From positions 1,643,691 to 1,707,690 of the forward strand of contig NZ_JABFAP010000001.1 of NCBI RefSeq assembly GCF_017168255.1: a DNA stretch of 64,000 nt, written 5' to 3'. Under the pieces are notes generated by a model, which searched no databases, was not told where the DNA came from, and saw only the letters and a program-made list of their open reading frames with translations. Of this stretch, positions 23,562 to 32,634 are shown in pieces. The stretch is from Agrococcus sp. KRD186. GTDB taxonomy: Bacteria; Actinomycetota; Actinomycetes; Actinomycetales; Microbacteriaceae. How positions within the stretch are numbered: position 1 is the stretch's first letter; each line of letters starts with the position of its first letter. Position numbers and translations under genes: made by a program.

Positions 23562-24515
23562 TTGCCCGACAAGACCGTTCCCGATGCGCAGGCTCGGCAA
23601 CCGCTCGTCGCCGTGCTCATGGCGACGCACAATGGCGCGGCATTCGTCGAGGAGCAGGTGCGCACCATCCTCGATCAGCAGGGGGTCGAGGTGCGCCTGA
23701 TCGTCTCGGACGACGCGTCGACGGATGCGACGCTCGAGATCCTGCGTGGGTTCGATGACGAGCGCATCGTCATCCTCGAACCCGGCAGGTTCGGCACGCC
23801 GCAGGCCAACTTCCTGCGGCTCATTCGCGACGCGGACGTCAGTGGTGCGACGGTCGTCGCGCTCGCCGACCAGGACGACCGCTGGCACCTCGACCGCTTC
23901 CAGCGGCAGCTCACGCTGATCGCCGAGCACGAACTCGACGCGATCTCCTCCTCCGTCACCGCCTACTGGGTGCAGCCCGACGGCGCCGAGCGCACCGAGT
24001 ATCTCGAGAAGTCGCAGCCGCAGACCAAGCTCGACTACCTGCTCGAGTCGGCCGGGCCGGGTTGCACGTTCGTGCTCACCGCGCGGCTGTTCGCGGCCGT
24101 GCGCGAGGTGATCGGCGCGCACCCGCTCGTCGACGAGACGGTGCCGCACGACTGGATCGTCTACGCGATCGCGCGAGCGACCGGCCGTCGCTGGCGCATC
24201 GATCCCACGCCGACGATCGACTACCGCCAGCACGACAGCAACGCCACCGGTGCCAACACTGGTATCCGGCCCGCCCTGCGACGCGTCCGCCGGCTCGCCA
24301 GCGGCGACTACCGTCGGCAGTGCGCGTCGATCGCGACACTCGCCGCCGCGCTCGCGACGGGCGAGACGCAGTCGCGGCTGCAGCGCATCGCGCCGCTGTT
24401 CCAGCGCAACGATTTCGCCTCCCGGGCGGCGCTGCGCCGACTGGTGCCCGAGCTGCGTCGCGAGCCGGCAGAGCGCCGCTGGCTCGACCTGATATTGCGT
24501 CTGGGCCTCTGGTAG
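23562..24515 (+). CDS. glycosyltransferase family 2 (rhamnosyltransferase-like)
   Basis: A 317-residue GT2 protein with VAVLMATHNGAAFVEEQ, a SDDASTDAT donor motif, and ALADQDDRW carrying the acidic metal-binding pair near residue 108. This form (ADQDD) is common in rhamnosyl- and other deoxysugar transferases, which suits rmlA/rmlB next door, but the sugar is inferred. TTG 23562 has CGGAG six bases upstream and lies after the TACCCT element; the alternative ATG 23499 would add 21 weakly conserved residues. It ends six bases from the convergent rmlA. Confidence 0.82.
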   Translation: MPDKTVPDAQARQPLVAVLMATHNGAAFVEEQVRTILDQQGVEVRLIVSDDASTDATLEILRGFDDERIVILEPGRFGTPQANFLRLIRDADVSGATVVALADQDDRWHLDRFQRQLTLIAEHELDAISSSVTAYWVQPDGAERTEYLEKSQPQTKLDYLLESAGPGCTFVLTARLFAAVREVIGAHPLVDETVPHDWIVYAIARATGRRWRIDPTPTIDYRQHDSNATGANTGIRPALRRVRRLASGDYRRQCASIATLAAALATGETQSRLQRIAPLFQRNDFASRAALRRLVPELRREPAERRWLDLILRLGLW

Positions 24516-24521
24516 CCGCCG

Positions 24522-25388
24522 CTACGCCTGCTGCGGCAGCTGCTCGAGGTAGCGCCCGTAGCCGCTCTTGACCAACGGTGCGGCGAGGGTGGCCAGCTGC
24601 GTGTCATCGATCCAACCGGCTCGCCAGGCGATCTCCTCGATGCACCCGATCTTCGTGCCCTGCCGCTGCTCGATGACGCGCACGTACTCGCTCGCGGCCA
24701 TCATCGATTCGAAGGTGCCCGTGTCGAGCCACGCGACGCCGCGATCGAGCGTCTGCACCTGCAGGCGCCCATCGCGAAGGTAATGCTCGTTGACCGCGGT
24801 GATCTCGAGCTCGCCGCGCTCCGAGGGGCGGATGTCTCGGGCCACATCGACGACGCCGGACTCATAGAAGTAGAGGCCGGGCACGGCGAAGGACGACTTC
24901 GGCTGCTCGGGCTTCTCCTCGATCGAGACCGCCGTTCCCGCCTCGTCGAACTCGACCACGCCGTAGGCGCGCGGGTTCGACACCCGGTAGGCGAAGATCA
25001 GGCCACCGTCGATCTCGCTGTGCGCGCGCAGGCTCGAGCCGAGCCCGGCGCCGTGGAAGATGTTGTCGCCCAGCACCAGCGCGACTGGCTCGTCGCCGAT
25101 GAACTCCTCACCGATCAGGAATGCCTGCGCAAGCCCCTCGGGATTCAGCTGCTGGGCGTACTCGATGCGCATGCCGAGTTCCGACCCGTCGCCGAGCAGC
25201 CGCTTGAACTGATCGGCGTGCTCGGGCGTCGTGATCACCAGCACCTCACGGATGCCTGCCATCATCAGCGTCGACAGCGGGTAGTAGATCATCGGCTTGT
25301 CGAAGATGGGCACGAGCTGCTTCGAAATGCCGCGCGTGATCGGCCACAGCCGCGTTCCTGACCCACCCGCCAGGATGATGCCGCGCAT
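24522..25388 (-). CDS. rmlA: glucose-1-phosphate thymidylyltransferase
   Basis: First enzyme of dTDP-L-rhamnose synthesis, joining dTTP and glucose-1-phosphate. The 288-residue length and the N-terminal motif [17 protein letters not shown] (residues 8-24) with [18 protein letters not shown] and the EEKPEQPKS region are typical of RmlA. The ATG at 25388 has GAGGGG seven bases before it and a TAGACT hexamer about 28 bases upstream. rmlB lies 2 kb away on the other strand, separated by the CAP-domain gene, while rmlC and rmlD are not in the window. Confidence 0.95.
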   Translation of the reverse strand: MRGIILAGGSGTRLWPITRGISKQLVPIFDKPMIYYPLSTLMMAGIREVLVITTPEHADQFKRLLGDGSELGMRIEYAQQLNPEGLAQAFLIGEEFIGDEPVALVLGDNIFHGAGLGSSLRAHSEIDGGLIFAYRVSNPRAYGVVEFDEAGTAVSIEEKPEQPKSSFAVPGLYFYESGVVDVARDIRPSERGELEITAVNEHYLRDGRLQVQTLDRGVAWLDTGTFESMMAASEYVRVIEQRQGTKIGCIEEIAWRAGWIDDTQLATLAAPLVKSGYGRYLEQLPQQA

Positions 25389-25415
25389 TCGGTCCCCTCT
25401 TCGTGTCCGGGTTGC

Positions 25416-25421
25416 AGTCTA
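25416..25421 (-). promoter_or_regulatory. -10-like TAGACT for rmlA
   Basis: TAGACT on the minus strand would yield a leader of about 20 bases containing the AGAGGGGA ribosome site of rmlA. The same hexamer precedes rmlB and the acyltransferase operon. Confidence 0.4.
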
Positions 25422-25449
25422 CGGGGCAGTTGCGGACGCAATCGCGTCG

Positions 25450-27270
25450 TCAACTCGCGCAGCGGCCGAAGTCCGCGGCGTACTGGCTGACGGTCCATTC
25501 CCTTCCCATCGCCACGATCGTCGAGGGCCGCACGGTATCGGCCACGAAGTCGTGCGTGTCGGGCGGCACGCATTCGACTGAGGTTAGAGCAACGGGTCCG
25601 GTGCCGGTGGCGATGGCGCTGCTCACGGCAGCATGGCCGAAGCTCAGGGCAGAAGCGAGATACACGGCCTCCGCCGGTCCTCCGCCGCTCGAGGCCAGGG
25701 CCGCAACATTCGTCTGGAAGCGATCGGCGCCGCGAACCGCGACCCCATCCGTCACCGGTGTTGCGGCTTCGACCTGTCGCTCGTGAGTGCCCGAAAGCCA
25801 AGGGCTGCCGCCGACAACGCGCACGGCCTCGGGGCGCGCCTCCGCGAAGTACGCGGTGACGGCCTGCGGAAGATCGCCCACTCGATCCGTCAGGATCAGT
25901 GGCACTCCCGCTCGTGCCGCCGCGGACGATGCGGAGATCTCGTCAGAGACGGCGCTGATGGCGGTGAGGTAGGCGCTCCTGGCGCCCGGGAATTCCTGTC
26001 GCGCGAAGTTCGTCGAGATCTCGGGCACGTCGCTACCCTGCACCCGCGCGACGTTCGCTTGCGGCAGCGCAGTGCGGACGGCGCGCAGTGTCGACTCGGG
26101 CAGGACGTCGGGCAGGCCGACGGCGGTCACCGTCGCGGGCGCCAGCCTCCGGAGTTCGCTCAGCAGCGCGGATGAGGGACCTGCGGGATCCACCAGGAGC
26201 AGCGCGCGATCCTGTCGTGCGGCCGCCGGAGCGGCGAGGAGCGATTCGAAGTATACGTGACTCGGCGCCAGGTACACCTCTTGGACGAGCGCGGGTTCGC
26301 TGTGCTGCACGCTGAGGTCGACGGAAGCCTGCTGGGTATCGCGCGCGGGGATCCGGACGAACTCGAGCGGAGCTGGGATATCGCGCGAGATGCAGGGGAA
26401 CCAGATGCGGTCCCCTGGACCGGTGACGTTGTTCGCCTGGCCGCACACCTCTGCGACAGCACCCTGAGGTGCCTGCATCCGCACCTCGAAGCCGTGGTTG
26501 CCCACGACTTGCTCTGCCGCGAGTTCCGGTGAGGGCCGGTTCGCAGCGGCCACGACCGCCGGCTGGCCTTTGACCCAGAACGAGACGTTCACGGTGGCGC
26601 GCGCATCGCTGCCGTCATACGCCCAGCCCCGGACCACGATCGCGCCGTCGGCTGAGGCGGACACCGACGTGACCTGCCCGATGACGTCATGCACGGCTTC
26701 TCCGCTCGCGACGCGCCAGCCCTCCACGCTCGCGAACGACGGCGCGGCCGAGGTCGAGGTGTACCGTGCGAAGTTCGTCACCCCCAGCATCGCGGTGCCA
26801 GTACGCCCCTGGTAACCGGTGGCGAATACCACGCCGGGCCCCATGTGGGTGTAGTTGCCGAGCAAGTGGTCGCGATGCGCCGGCGAGTTGATCCACTGCG
26901 CTACCAGCCCGGATGGGTTGCTGTCGGTTCGCCACGCGATGATCTCGCCGCCGCCGGCGGGGCGAGGCGGATAGAGCCCGAGGAAGCCCGAGCGATGCTG
27001 GAAAGTGTCATTCTCGCCCTGCGTCTCGGCCCAGTCCTCCGCGAGTTCGTGCAGCGCGGGCATGAAGCGCAGCGGCGCACGACCCTGCTGCACGCGATAG
27101 GCGTTGATGCCATCGAATACCTCGGTAGCTTCGTCGACCGTGGGCCGGTCGACGAAGGTCCCTTCCGACAACGGACGGGCATGCGCCGCGGGCGGCGGAG
27201 CCGCCAATGGAGCGGCGAGGGCGGCGGTTCCGATCATTGCGATGGCGAGGGCGAGGTGACGGGGGCGCAT
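25450..27270 (-). CDS. secreted CAP/SCP-domain protein with C-terminal cell-wall-binding repeats
   Basis: A 606-residue exported protein. A signal peptide spans residues 1 to about 31 (hydrophobic core, then AAHA). Residues ~45-190 form a CAP domain with INAYRVQQGRAPLRF, LAEDWAE, SPAHRDHLLGNYTHMG and a late GVTNFAR, containing the His/Glu cleft residues. After an Ig-like middle section, residues ~360-600 resemble cell-wall-binding repeat 2 (Asn/Asp-x-F-x-T and VVGG features such as AVRVVGGSPWLSG and GADRFQTN). It is probably held non-covalently on the wall glycan. ATG 27270 was chosen to begin at the signal peptide. Enzymatic activity is unknown. Confidence 0.83.
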   Translation of the reverse strand: MRPRHLALAIAMIGTAALAAPLAAPPPAAHARPLSEGTFVDRPTVDEATEVFDGINAYRVQQGRAPLRFMPALHELAEDWAETQGENDTFQHRSGFLGLYPPRPAGGGEIIAWRTDSNPSGLVAQWINSPAHRDHLLGNYTHMGPGVVFATGYQGRTGTAMLGVTNFARYTSTSAAPSFASVEGWRVASGEAVHDVIGQVTSVSASADGAIVVRGWAYDGSDARATVNVSFWVKGQPAVVAAANRPSPELAAEQVVGNHGFEVRMQAPQGAVAEVCGQANNVTGPGDRIWFPCISRDIPAPLEFVRIPARDTQQASVDLSVQHSEPALVQEVYLAPSHVYFESLLAAPAAARQDRALLLVDPAGPSSALLSELRRLAPATVTAVGLPDVLPESTLRAVRTALPQANVARVQGSDVPEISTNFARQEFPGARSAYLTAISAVSDEISASSAAARAGVPLILTDRVGDLPQAVTAYFAEARPEAVRVVGGSPWLSGTHERQVEAATPVTDGVAVRGADRFQTNVAALASSGGGPAEAVYLASALSFGHAAVSSAIATGTGPVALTSVECVPPDTHDFVADTVRPSTIVAMGREWTVSQYAADFGRCAS

Positions 27271-27302
27271 TGCGAAGCATCTCCAGGGTTCGTGACCGGA
27301 AC

Positions 27303-27308
27303 AGGTTA
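27303..27308 (-). promoter_or_regulatory. -10-like TAACCT for the CAP-domain gene
   Basis: TAACCT on the minus strand places the transcript start about 27 bases before ATG 27270, upstream of a TGGAG ribosome site. There is no clear -35 element. Confidence 0.35.
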
Positions 27309-27386
27309 GCAAGTTGGCAATTCTCCGGCGTGGCGGCTTGCTCTGCGCTCGGGCGCCCTGCGCAGTTCAGTACTCGAACCGCCGCG

Positions 27387-27392
27387 TAGACT
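27387..27392 (+). promoter_or_regulatory. -10-like TAGACT for rmlB
   Basis: TAGACT lies 44 bases before GTG 27437. An in-frame GTG eight bases downstream (27401) could allow leaderless initiation, but GAGGAGG before 27437 makes that site the better choice. Confidence 0.4.
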
Positions 27393-27436
27393 GTGACGCC
27401 GTGCGTCGGCGGGGCGGCGCGAGGAGGGAACCACAC

Positions 27437-28420
27437 GTGCAGATTCTGGTGACCGGCGGCGCCGGCTTCATCGGCTCGACCTTCGCCCGGATGACCCTGG
27501 GCGACCGACTGCCGGGGCTCGAGGGCGCATCGGTCACCGTGCTCGACGCGCTCACGTACTCGGGCAATCCGGCCAACCTCGCCCCCGTCGCCGAGCATCC
27601 GCAGTACCGCTTCGTGCACGGCGACATCCGCGACACCGGCCTGCTCGACCGCATCCTGCCGGGTGTTGACGCGATCGTGCACTTCGCCGCCGAGAGCCAC
27701 GTCGACCGCTCGGTGCGCGACGCCTCCGTCTTCGTGGAGACCAACGTGGTGGGCACCCAACGCCTCCTCGACGCGGCGCTGCGCCACAGCATCCCCCGCT
27801 TCGTGCATGTCTCGACCGATGAGGTCTACGGCTCGATCGCCGAGGGCTCGTGGGATGAGGGGTGCCCGCTCGAGCCGAACAGCCCCTACTCGGCGTCGAA
27901 GGCCGGCAGCGACCTGCTCGCTCGCAGCTACCACCGCACGCACGGGCTCGATGTGCGCATCACGCGCTGCTCGAACAACTACGGGCCCTACCACTTCCCC
28001 GAGAAGCTCATCCCGCTGTTCGTCACGAACCTCATCGACGGGCTGCCGGTGCCGCTCTACGGCGACGGCGAGAATGTGCGCGACTGGCTGCACGTGGACG
28101 ACCACTGCCGCGGCATCGCGCTGGTGCTCACTGGCGGCCGCCCGGGCGAGATCTACAACATCGGCGGCGGCGCCGAGCTCAGCAACCGCCGGCTGACTGA
28201 GCTGCTGCTCGAGGCCACCGGCCGCGACGGCTCGTCGGTGCAGCACGTCGAGGACCGCAAGGGCCACGACTTCCGCTACGCGGTCGACATCTCGAAGATC
28301 GTCGGCGAGCTCGGCTACGCGCCGCAGGTGCCGTTCGAGCAGGGCCTCGCCGAGACGGTGCAGTGGTATCGCGACCACCGCTCCTGGTGGGAGCCGCTGA
28401 AGGAACGAGCCGCGCTGTGA
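27437..28420 (+). CDS. rmlB: dTDP-glucose 4,6-dehydratase
   Basis: Second enzyme of dTDP-L-rhamnose synthesis, an NAD-dependent short-chain dehydrogenase/reductase acting on dTDP-glucose. The 327-residue protein has the cofactor motif GGAGFIGST (residues 7-15), AESHVDRSV, STDEVYG, and the catalytic YSASKAGSD; the DRKGHDFRYA region near residue 275 is conserved in RmlB. GTG 27437 follows GAGGAGG by about eight bases. The following glycosyltransferase begins 28 bases after the stop and is likely cotranscribed. Confidence 0.95.
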   Translation: MQILVTGGAGFIGSTFARMTLGDRLPGLEGASVTVLDALTYSGNPANLAPVAEHPQYRFVHGDIRDTGLLDRILPGVDAIVHFAAESHVDRSVRDASVFVETNVVGTQRLLDAALRHSIPRFVHVSTDEVYGSIAEGSWDEGCPLEPNSPYSASKAGSDLLARSYHRTHGLDVRITRCSNNYGPYHFPEKLIPLFVTNLIDGLPVPLYGDGENVRDWLHVDDHCRGIALVLTGGRPGEIYNIGGGAELSNRRLTELLLEATGRDGSSVQHVEDRKGHDFRYAVDISKIVGELGYAPQVPFEQGLAETVQWYRDHRSWWEPLKERAAL

Positions 28421-28448
28421 GCCGCCGCGGAGACTGGCAGGACGCCGC

Positions 28449-29558
28449 ATGAGCGATCGACTCACCGTGGTGCTCGACGAGGTCGCCGAGCAGTCGACCA
28501 CGATGGTCGGGCGGTACTCGGCCGAGATGACCAGGGGCCTCATCGCCACCGCGCCGGTCGGCTTCGAGGTCTGCGGGCTCTCCCCCAAGATCACCGATGC
28601 GCGGGCGGCGCGCGCGCAGGTGCAGCTGCCCGGCCTCGCCGAGCTGCGGCAGACCGCGGTGCCCGCGCGCGAGCTGCGCGAGGCGTGGCTGCACAGCATC
28701 ACCACCATCCCGGTGCACGGCCTGGTGCACGCGACGAGCCTCATGGCACCGCTCCCGCGCGAGCGCGTCGAGGGTGACCAGGTCACCGTCACGGTGCACG
28801 GCCTGCAGCCCTTCTCCGACCGCTCGGAGCGCAAGCAGCGCTGGTTCGACCGTGCGCTCCGCCGCGCCCTGGCACGAGCCGACGGCATCGTGGTGCCGAC
28901 GACCGCGGTCGCCGAGGATCTCGCGCTGCTCGACGAAGCCGCCGCGGGACGCCTCCGCGTCGTGCCGCCCGCGCCCTCGGCCGCGCTGCTCGCAGCAGCC
29001 GCCGTGCCGCCGGCGCGCGCGCTGAACCTGCCGGAGGCGTACGTGCTCGCGCTCACGCAGCCGAGCGGCCGCGGGCACGCCGAGCGGCTCGTCGAGACGA
29101 TCGCGAGCGCGCAGATGCCGGATGTGCGGGTCGTCGTCGCGGGTCCGGTCGAGTGGGATGACACCACCCTCGCCGCCATCGCCGTGGAGGCGGGCATCCC
29201 GGCTGGCCGGCTGGTGATGCTCGGCGACCTCTCGGACGCTGATCTCGCCACCGCCTACCGGCAGGCGCTCGCGCACCTGCACACGAACGAGCAGGATGCG
29301 CTCGGGCTGTCGCTGCTGGAGGCCGGGTCGCTCGGCACCGCGACGGTGCATCCCGCGACGCGCTCGCTGGATGAGATCGCCGGCGGCACGAGCGTCGCGG
29401 TCGAGGGCGGCCCGCACGAGCTCGCGAGCGCACTGGCTGAGCTGCTGGGCGACGACCAGCGCCGCTCGAGCCTCGGCCTGCACGCGCAGGACCGCGCGCA
29501 GGCCTTCACCTGGGAGGGCGCCGCCCAGCAGGTGTGGGAGCTGCAGGCCGAGCTCTAA
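28449..29558 (+). CDS. glycosyltransferase family 4
   Basis: A 369-residue GT-B enzyme, probably a rhamnosyl- or mannosyltransferase acting on a lipid-linked glycan. The N-terminal half has VLDEVAEQSTTMVGRY and TVHGLQPF; the C-terminal half has VVVAGPVEWDDTT, VMLGDLSDADLATAYRQA and the donor-binding QDALGLSLLEAGSLGTATV with its EX7E-like glutamates. It lacks a signal peptide and membrane helices. It lies downstream of rmlB, so a deoxysugar donor is plausible. The stop is three bases from that of the convergent LCP gene. Confidence 0.83.
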   Translation: MSDRLTVVLDEVAEQSTTMVGRYSAEMTRGLIATAPVGFEVCGLSPKITDARAARAQVQLPGLAELRQTAVPARELREAWLHSITTIPVHGLVHATSLMAPLPRERVEGDQVTVTVHGLQPFSDRSERKQRWFDRALRRALARADGIVVPTTAVAEDLALLDEAAAGRLRVVPPAPSAALLAAAAVPPARALNLPEAYVLALTQPSGRGHAERLVETIASAQMPDVRVVVAGPVEWDDTTLAAIAVEAGIPAGRLVMLGDLSDADLATAYRQALAHLHTNEQDALGLSLLEAGSLGTATVHPATRSLDEIAGGTSVAVEGGPHELASALAELLGDDQRRSSLGLHAQDRAQAFTWEGAAQQVWELQAEL

Positions 29559-29561
29559 CGC

Positions 29562-30929
29562 CTACGGCGCGGGCGACTCGGTGGGAGGCACCACCGCATC
29601 CGCCTCGGCGAGCGCCTGTTGCACCATGGCGTGGATCTGCTCGAAGTCGGGATCTCCCGTGACCACGCCCGAGTCTGGCACGAGCTCGAGCTGGGTGATC
29701 GGCAGCTGCCGGGTCTGGAGCGCGAGCTCCGACAGCGACCCGATCATCGACTGCGGCACATCCGACTGCACCATGTCCTGCCCCGCCCGGGCGAGCTGCG
29801 TGTACTTCGTCAGCAGCGCCTGCGGCGTGAACTGCCGGATGATTGCCTCCTGCACCTGCCGCTGCCGCGCCATCCGGTCGTAGTCGCTCGTGCCGGCGCG
29901 GCTGCGCGCGTACCAGAGCGCGTCGTGGCCGTCGAGGGTCTGCGTGCCCGGCTCGATCCAGTCGCGCACCGGCTCACCCTCGATGGCGATCGGCACCCGC
30001 TCAGTCACCTCAAGCTTGAGGCCGCCGAGCGCGTCAACGAGGTCGACGAAGCCGCGCATGTCGACGAGCACGAAGAACTGCAGCTCGAGACCCGTGACCC
30101 CCTCGACCGCGTCGCGGGTCGCCTCGATGCCGGGGCTCGAGCCGTTGGCGACCGCGTCGGGGTAGAGCTCAGGGTTCGCCTCGCCGTAGGTGTAGGTGCC
30201 GTTCAGCAGGCAGTCGCTCGACTCGCAGTCGAAGCCGTTCGGCCACGGCCCCCACATGGGCGAGCCCTCCGAGAAGGGCGCATTGCGCAGGTTGCGGGGC
30301 ACGCCGATCATGGTCGCCGCTCCGGTCTCCGCATTCACGGTGACGGCGGTCATCGAGTCGGCGCGCAGGCCGACGCGGTCGTCGCCGGCGTCGCCGCCGA
30401 GCAGCAGGAAGGTGTAGCGGCCGTCGACGGGCTCCACGGCGGGCCGCGCGAAGTCGAAGATGTTGCCCACCAGGCCGCGGGTGGCGTCGACCAGGGTCGC
30501 CCCGTAGCCGGCGAATGCCGCGGGCGCGAGTGTGGCCAGCACGGCGACGATCGCGATGGCCGCGCGGGCCCTGCCCTTGACCTTGCGCAGGCGGGCGAGC
30601 CGCAGCGTGTCGAGGCCGAGCACGAGCCAGAGGACGGCGTAGGCGATCAGCAGCACCTCGATCACCAGCAGGCCGATCGAGTTGCCGACGATCGTGATGA
30701 GCGCGCCGCGGGCGGCGAACCACATGACTCCGGCGATCACGAGCAGCATGAGCAGCACACCGGTGGCGACGAGCCCGATGCGGCCGAGCCGCTTGCTGCC
30801 GGCGAGCGTCTGGGCGCTGCCGGGCAGCAGGAAGCCGATCAGGACCAGCCACCAGCCGCGGCGCTGCATGACGTCCGGGCGGCGCGAGTCTGGATGGCGG
30901 ATCGGCGTGCCGGTCTCCAGCAGCGTCAT
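29562..30929 (-). CDS. LytR-CpsA-Psr (LCP) family wall glycopolymer ligase
   Basis: Transfers polyprenyl-pyrophosphate-linked glycopolymers to peptidoglycan outside the membrane. The 455-residue protein has four predicted membrane helices in residues ~25-145, more than most LCP proteins, then the LCP domain: [19 protein letters not shown] near residue 178, [19 protein letters not shown], and [12 protein letters not shown][11 protein letters not shown] with its conserved arginines. Its start overlaps purE by ATGA. Position beside purE and purK matches the mycobacterial Lcp1 gene Rv3267, so it may be the ancestral wall ligase, now next to the glycan cluster it could serve. Confidence 0.9.
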   Translation of the reverse strand: MTLLETGTPIRHPDSRRPDVMQRRGWWLVLIGFLLPGSAQTLAGSKRLGRIGLVATGVLLMLLVIAGVMWFAARGALITIVGNSIGLLVIEVLLIAYAVLWLVLGLDTLRLARLRKVKGRARAAIAIVAVLATLAPAAFAGYGATLVDATRGLVGNIFDFARPAVEPVDGRYTFLLLGGDAGDDRVGLRADSMTAVTVNAETGAATMIGVPRNLRNAPFSEGSPMWGPWPNGFDCESSDCLLNGTYTYGEANPELYPDAVANGSSPGIEATRDAVEGVTGLELQFFVLVDMRGFVDLVDALGGLKLEVTERVPIAIEGEPVRDWIEPGTQTLDGHDALWYARSRAGTSDYDRMARQRQVQEAIIRQFTPQALLTKYTQLARAGQDMVQSDVPQSMIGSLSELALQTRQLPITQLELVPDSGVVTGDPDFEQIHAMVQQALAEADAVVPPTESPAP

Positions 30930-31447
30930 GCGCCCGATTCCGTGCGCTCGCCCATCGTCACGCGCTCACGAAGCGCCTGCGCCTTGCCGTCCACCTGGCG
31001 CTCCAAGTCAGCGGCGAAGGCGTCCAGGCGCGCGCCCAGTTCGGCGTCGAAGGCGCCCAGCATGCGGGCGGCGAGGATGCCGGCGTTGCGGGCGCCGCCG
31101 ATCGAGACGGTGGCGACCGGGATGCCGGCCGGCATCTGCACGATCGAGAGCAGGCTGTCGAGCCCGTCGAGCTGCTCCAGCGGCACCGGCACGCCGATGA
31201 CGGGCAGCCGCGTCATCGAGGCGACCATGCCGGGCAGGTGCGCTGCTCCGCCGGCACCGGCGATGATGACGCGCACGCCGCGGTCGGCGGCGCCGCGCGC
31301 GAAGTCGACCATCTTCTGCGGCGTGCGGTGCGCCGAGACGACGTCGACCTCCGCCGCGACGCCGAGCTCATCGAGCACGGCCTTCGCCGCCTCCATGACC
31401 CGCCAGTCGGAGTCGGAGCCCATGATGATGCTGACCTGCGCTGCCAT
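30926..31447 (-). CDS. purE: N5-carboxyaminoimidazole ribonucleotide mutase
   Basis: Purine biosynthesis step converting N5-CAIR to CAIR. The 173-residue protein shows the class I PurE motifs [10 protein letters not shown] near residue 6, VSAHRTP near 38, [14 protein letters not shown] near 63 and [19 protein letters not shown] 31447 was chosen because the extra upstream residues of the longer frame are not conserved. It is cotranscribed with purK, 65 bases upstream, and overlaps the LCP gene start. Confidence 0.95.
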   Translation of the reverse strand: MAAQVSIIMGSDSDWRVMEAAKAVLDELGVAAEVDVVSAHRTPQKMVDFARGAADRGVRVIIAGAGGAAHLPGMVASMTRLPVIGVPVPLEQLDGLDSLLSIVQMPAGIPVATVSIGGARNAGILAARMLGAFDAELGARLDAFAADLERQVDGKAQALRERVTMGERTESGA

Positions 31448-31512
31448 GCCGTCCAGGGTACGGCCGCCGCCTATGGGTGCCGAGCGCGCCCCGCCGGGCC
31501 CCGCATCCGCCA

Positions 31513-32634
31513 TCACTCGTCGAAGCGCGCGGCGGCGGCGCGGGCGCGGTAGGCGACCTCGTCCAGCTCATCACCGACGGCGGTGACGTGCCCCACCTTG
31601 CGACCGGGGCGGGCTGACTTCGCGTAGGAGTGCACCTTCACATCCGGGTGCGCGGCCAGGGCGGATGCGTACCGGTCGGTCATGGAGCCGGAGCCCGGCC
31701 CGCCGATCACGTTCACCATCACGCTCGTCGGCGCCAGCAGCGCGGTCGAGCCCAGCGGCAGGTCGAGCACCGCCCGCACATGCTGCTCGAACTGGCTCGT
31801 CACCGCGCCGTCGATGGTCCAGTGCCCGGAGTTGTGGGGCCGCATCGCGAGCTCGTTGATCAGCACCCGGCCGTCGGTGGTCTCGAACATCTCGATCGCG
31901 AGCACGCCCGTGACGCCGATGCCCTCCGCGACCGTCCGCGCCACGTCGTCGACAACCGGCTGGATGCTCGCCGCGTGCGGCGCGGGCGCCAGCACCTCGA
32001 GGCAGATGCCCTGCTCCTGCACCGTCTGCACGAGCGGCCATACGACGGCCTCGCCCGAGGGCCGGCGCGCGATCAGCTGCGCGAGCTCGCGGCGGAACGG
32101 CACGAGCTCCTCGACCAGCAGCCGCGGCCCGCCCGCGGCGGCGCCGTCGAGCCAGTCGCTCGCCTCGGCGGCCGAGCGCACGACCCGCACACCCTTGCCG
32201 TCGTACCCGCCGGTGGCGGTCTTGACGACCCCGACGCCGCCGTGATCGGCCAGGAACCGTTCGAGGTCGCCCACCGCATCCACCGGTGCCCAATCGGGCT
32301 GCGGCACGCCGAGCTCGGCCATGCGCGCGCGCATCTCGCGCTTGTCCTGCGCGAAGCGCAGCGCGTCGGGGCCCGGGTGCACCGCGACGCCCGCATCCAC
32401 GAGCGCCCGCAGCACCTCCTGCGGCACGTGCTCGTGGTCGAAGGTGATGACGTCGACGCCTTCGGCGAAGGCGAGCACGACGGATGCGTCCTGGTAGTCG
32501 CCGACGGCGGTGGCCGCGAGCGAGGCGGACATGCCCTCGCTCTCGGCGAGCACGCGGATCTCGACGCCGAGCTCGATCGCCGCGGGGATCATCATGCGGG
32601 CGAGCTGCCCGCCGCCGACCACGCCGACGATCAT
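31513..32634 (-). CDS. purK: N5-carboxyaminoimidazole ribonucleotide synthase
   Basis: ATP-grasp enzyme making N5-CAIR from AIR, bicarbonate and ATP. The 373-residue protein opens [13 protein letters not shown] and shows [27 protein letters not shown]-grasp residues in [21 protein letters not shown], and [12 protein letters not shown]. The ATG at 32634 overlaps the ugd stop (ATGA), so the two are translationally coupled. Order ugd-purK-purE-lcp on one strand suggests a single transcript. Confidence 0.95.
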   Translation of the reverse strand: MIVGVVGGGQLARMMIPAAIELGVEIRVLAESEGMSASLAATAVGDYQDASVVLAFAEGVDVITFDHEHVPQEVLRALVDAGVAVHPGPDALRFAQDKREMRARMAELGVPQPDWAPVDAVGDLERFLADHGGVGVVKTATGGYDGKGVRVVRSAAEASDWLDGAAAGGPRLLVEELVPFRRELAQLIARRPSGEAVVWPLVQTVQEQGICLEVLAPAPHAASIQPVVDDVARTVAEGIGVTGVLAIEMFETTDGRVLINELAMRPHNSGHWTIDGAVTSQFEQHVRAVLDLPLGSTALLAPTSVMVNVIGGPGSGSMTDRYASALAAHPDVKVHSYAKSARPGRKVGHVTAVGDELDEVAYRARAAAARFDE

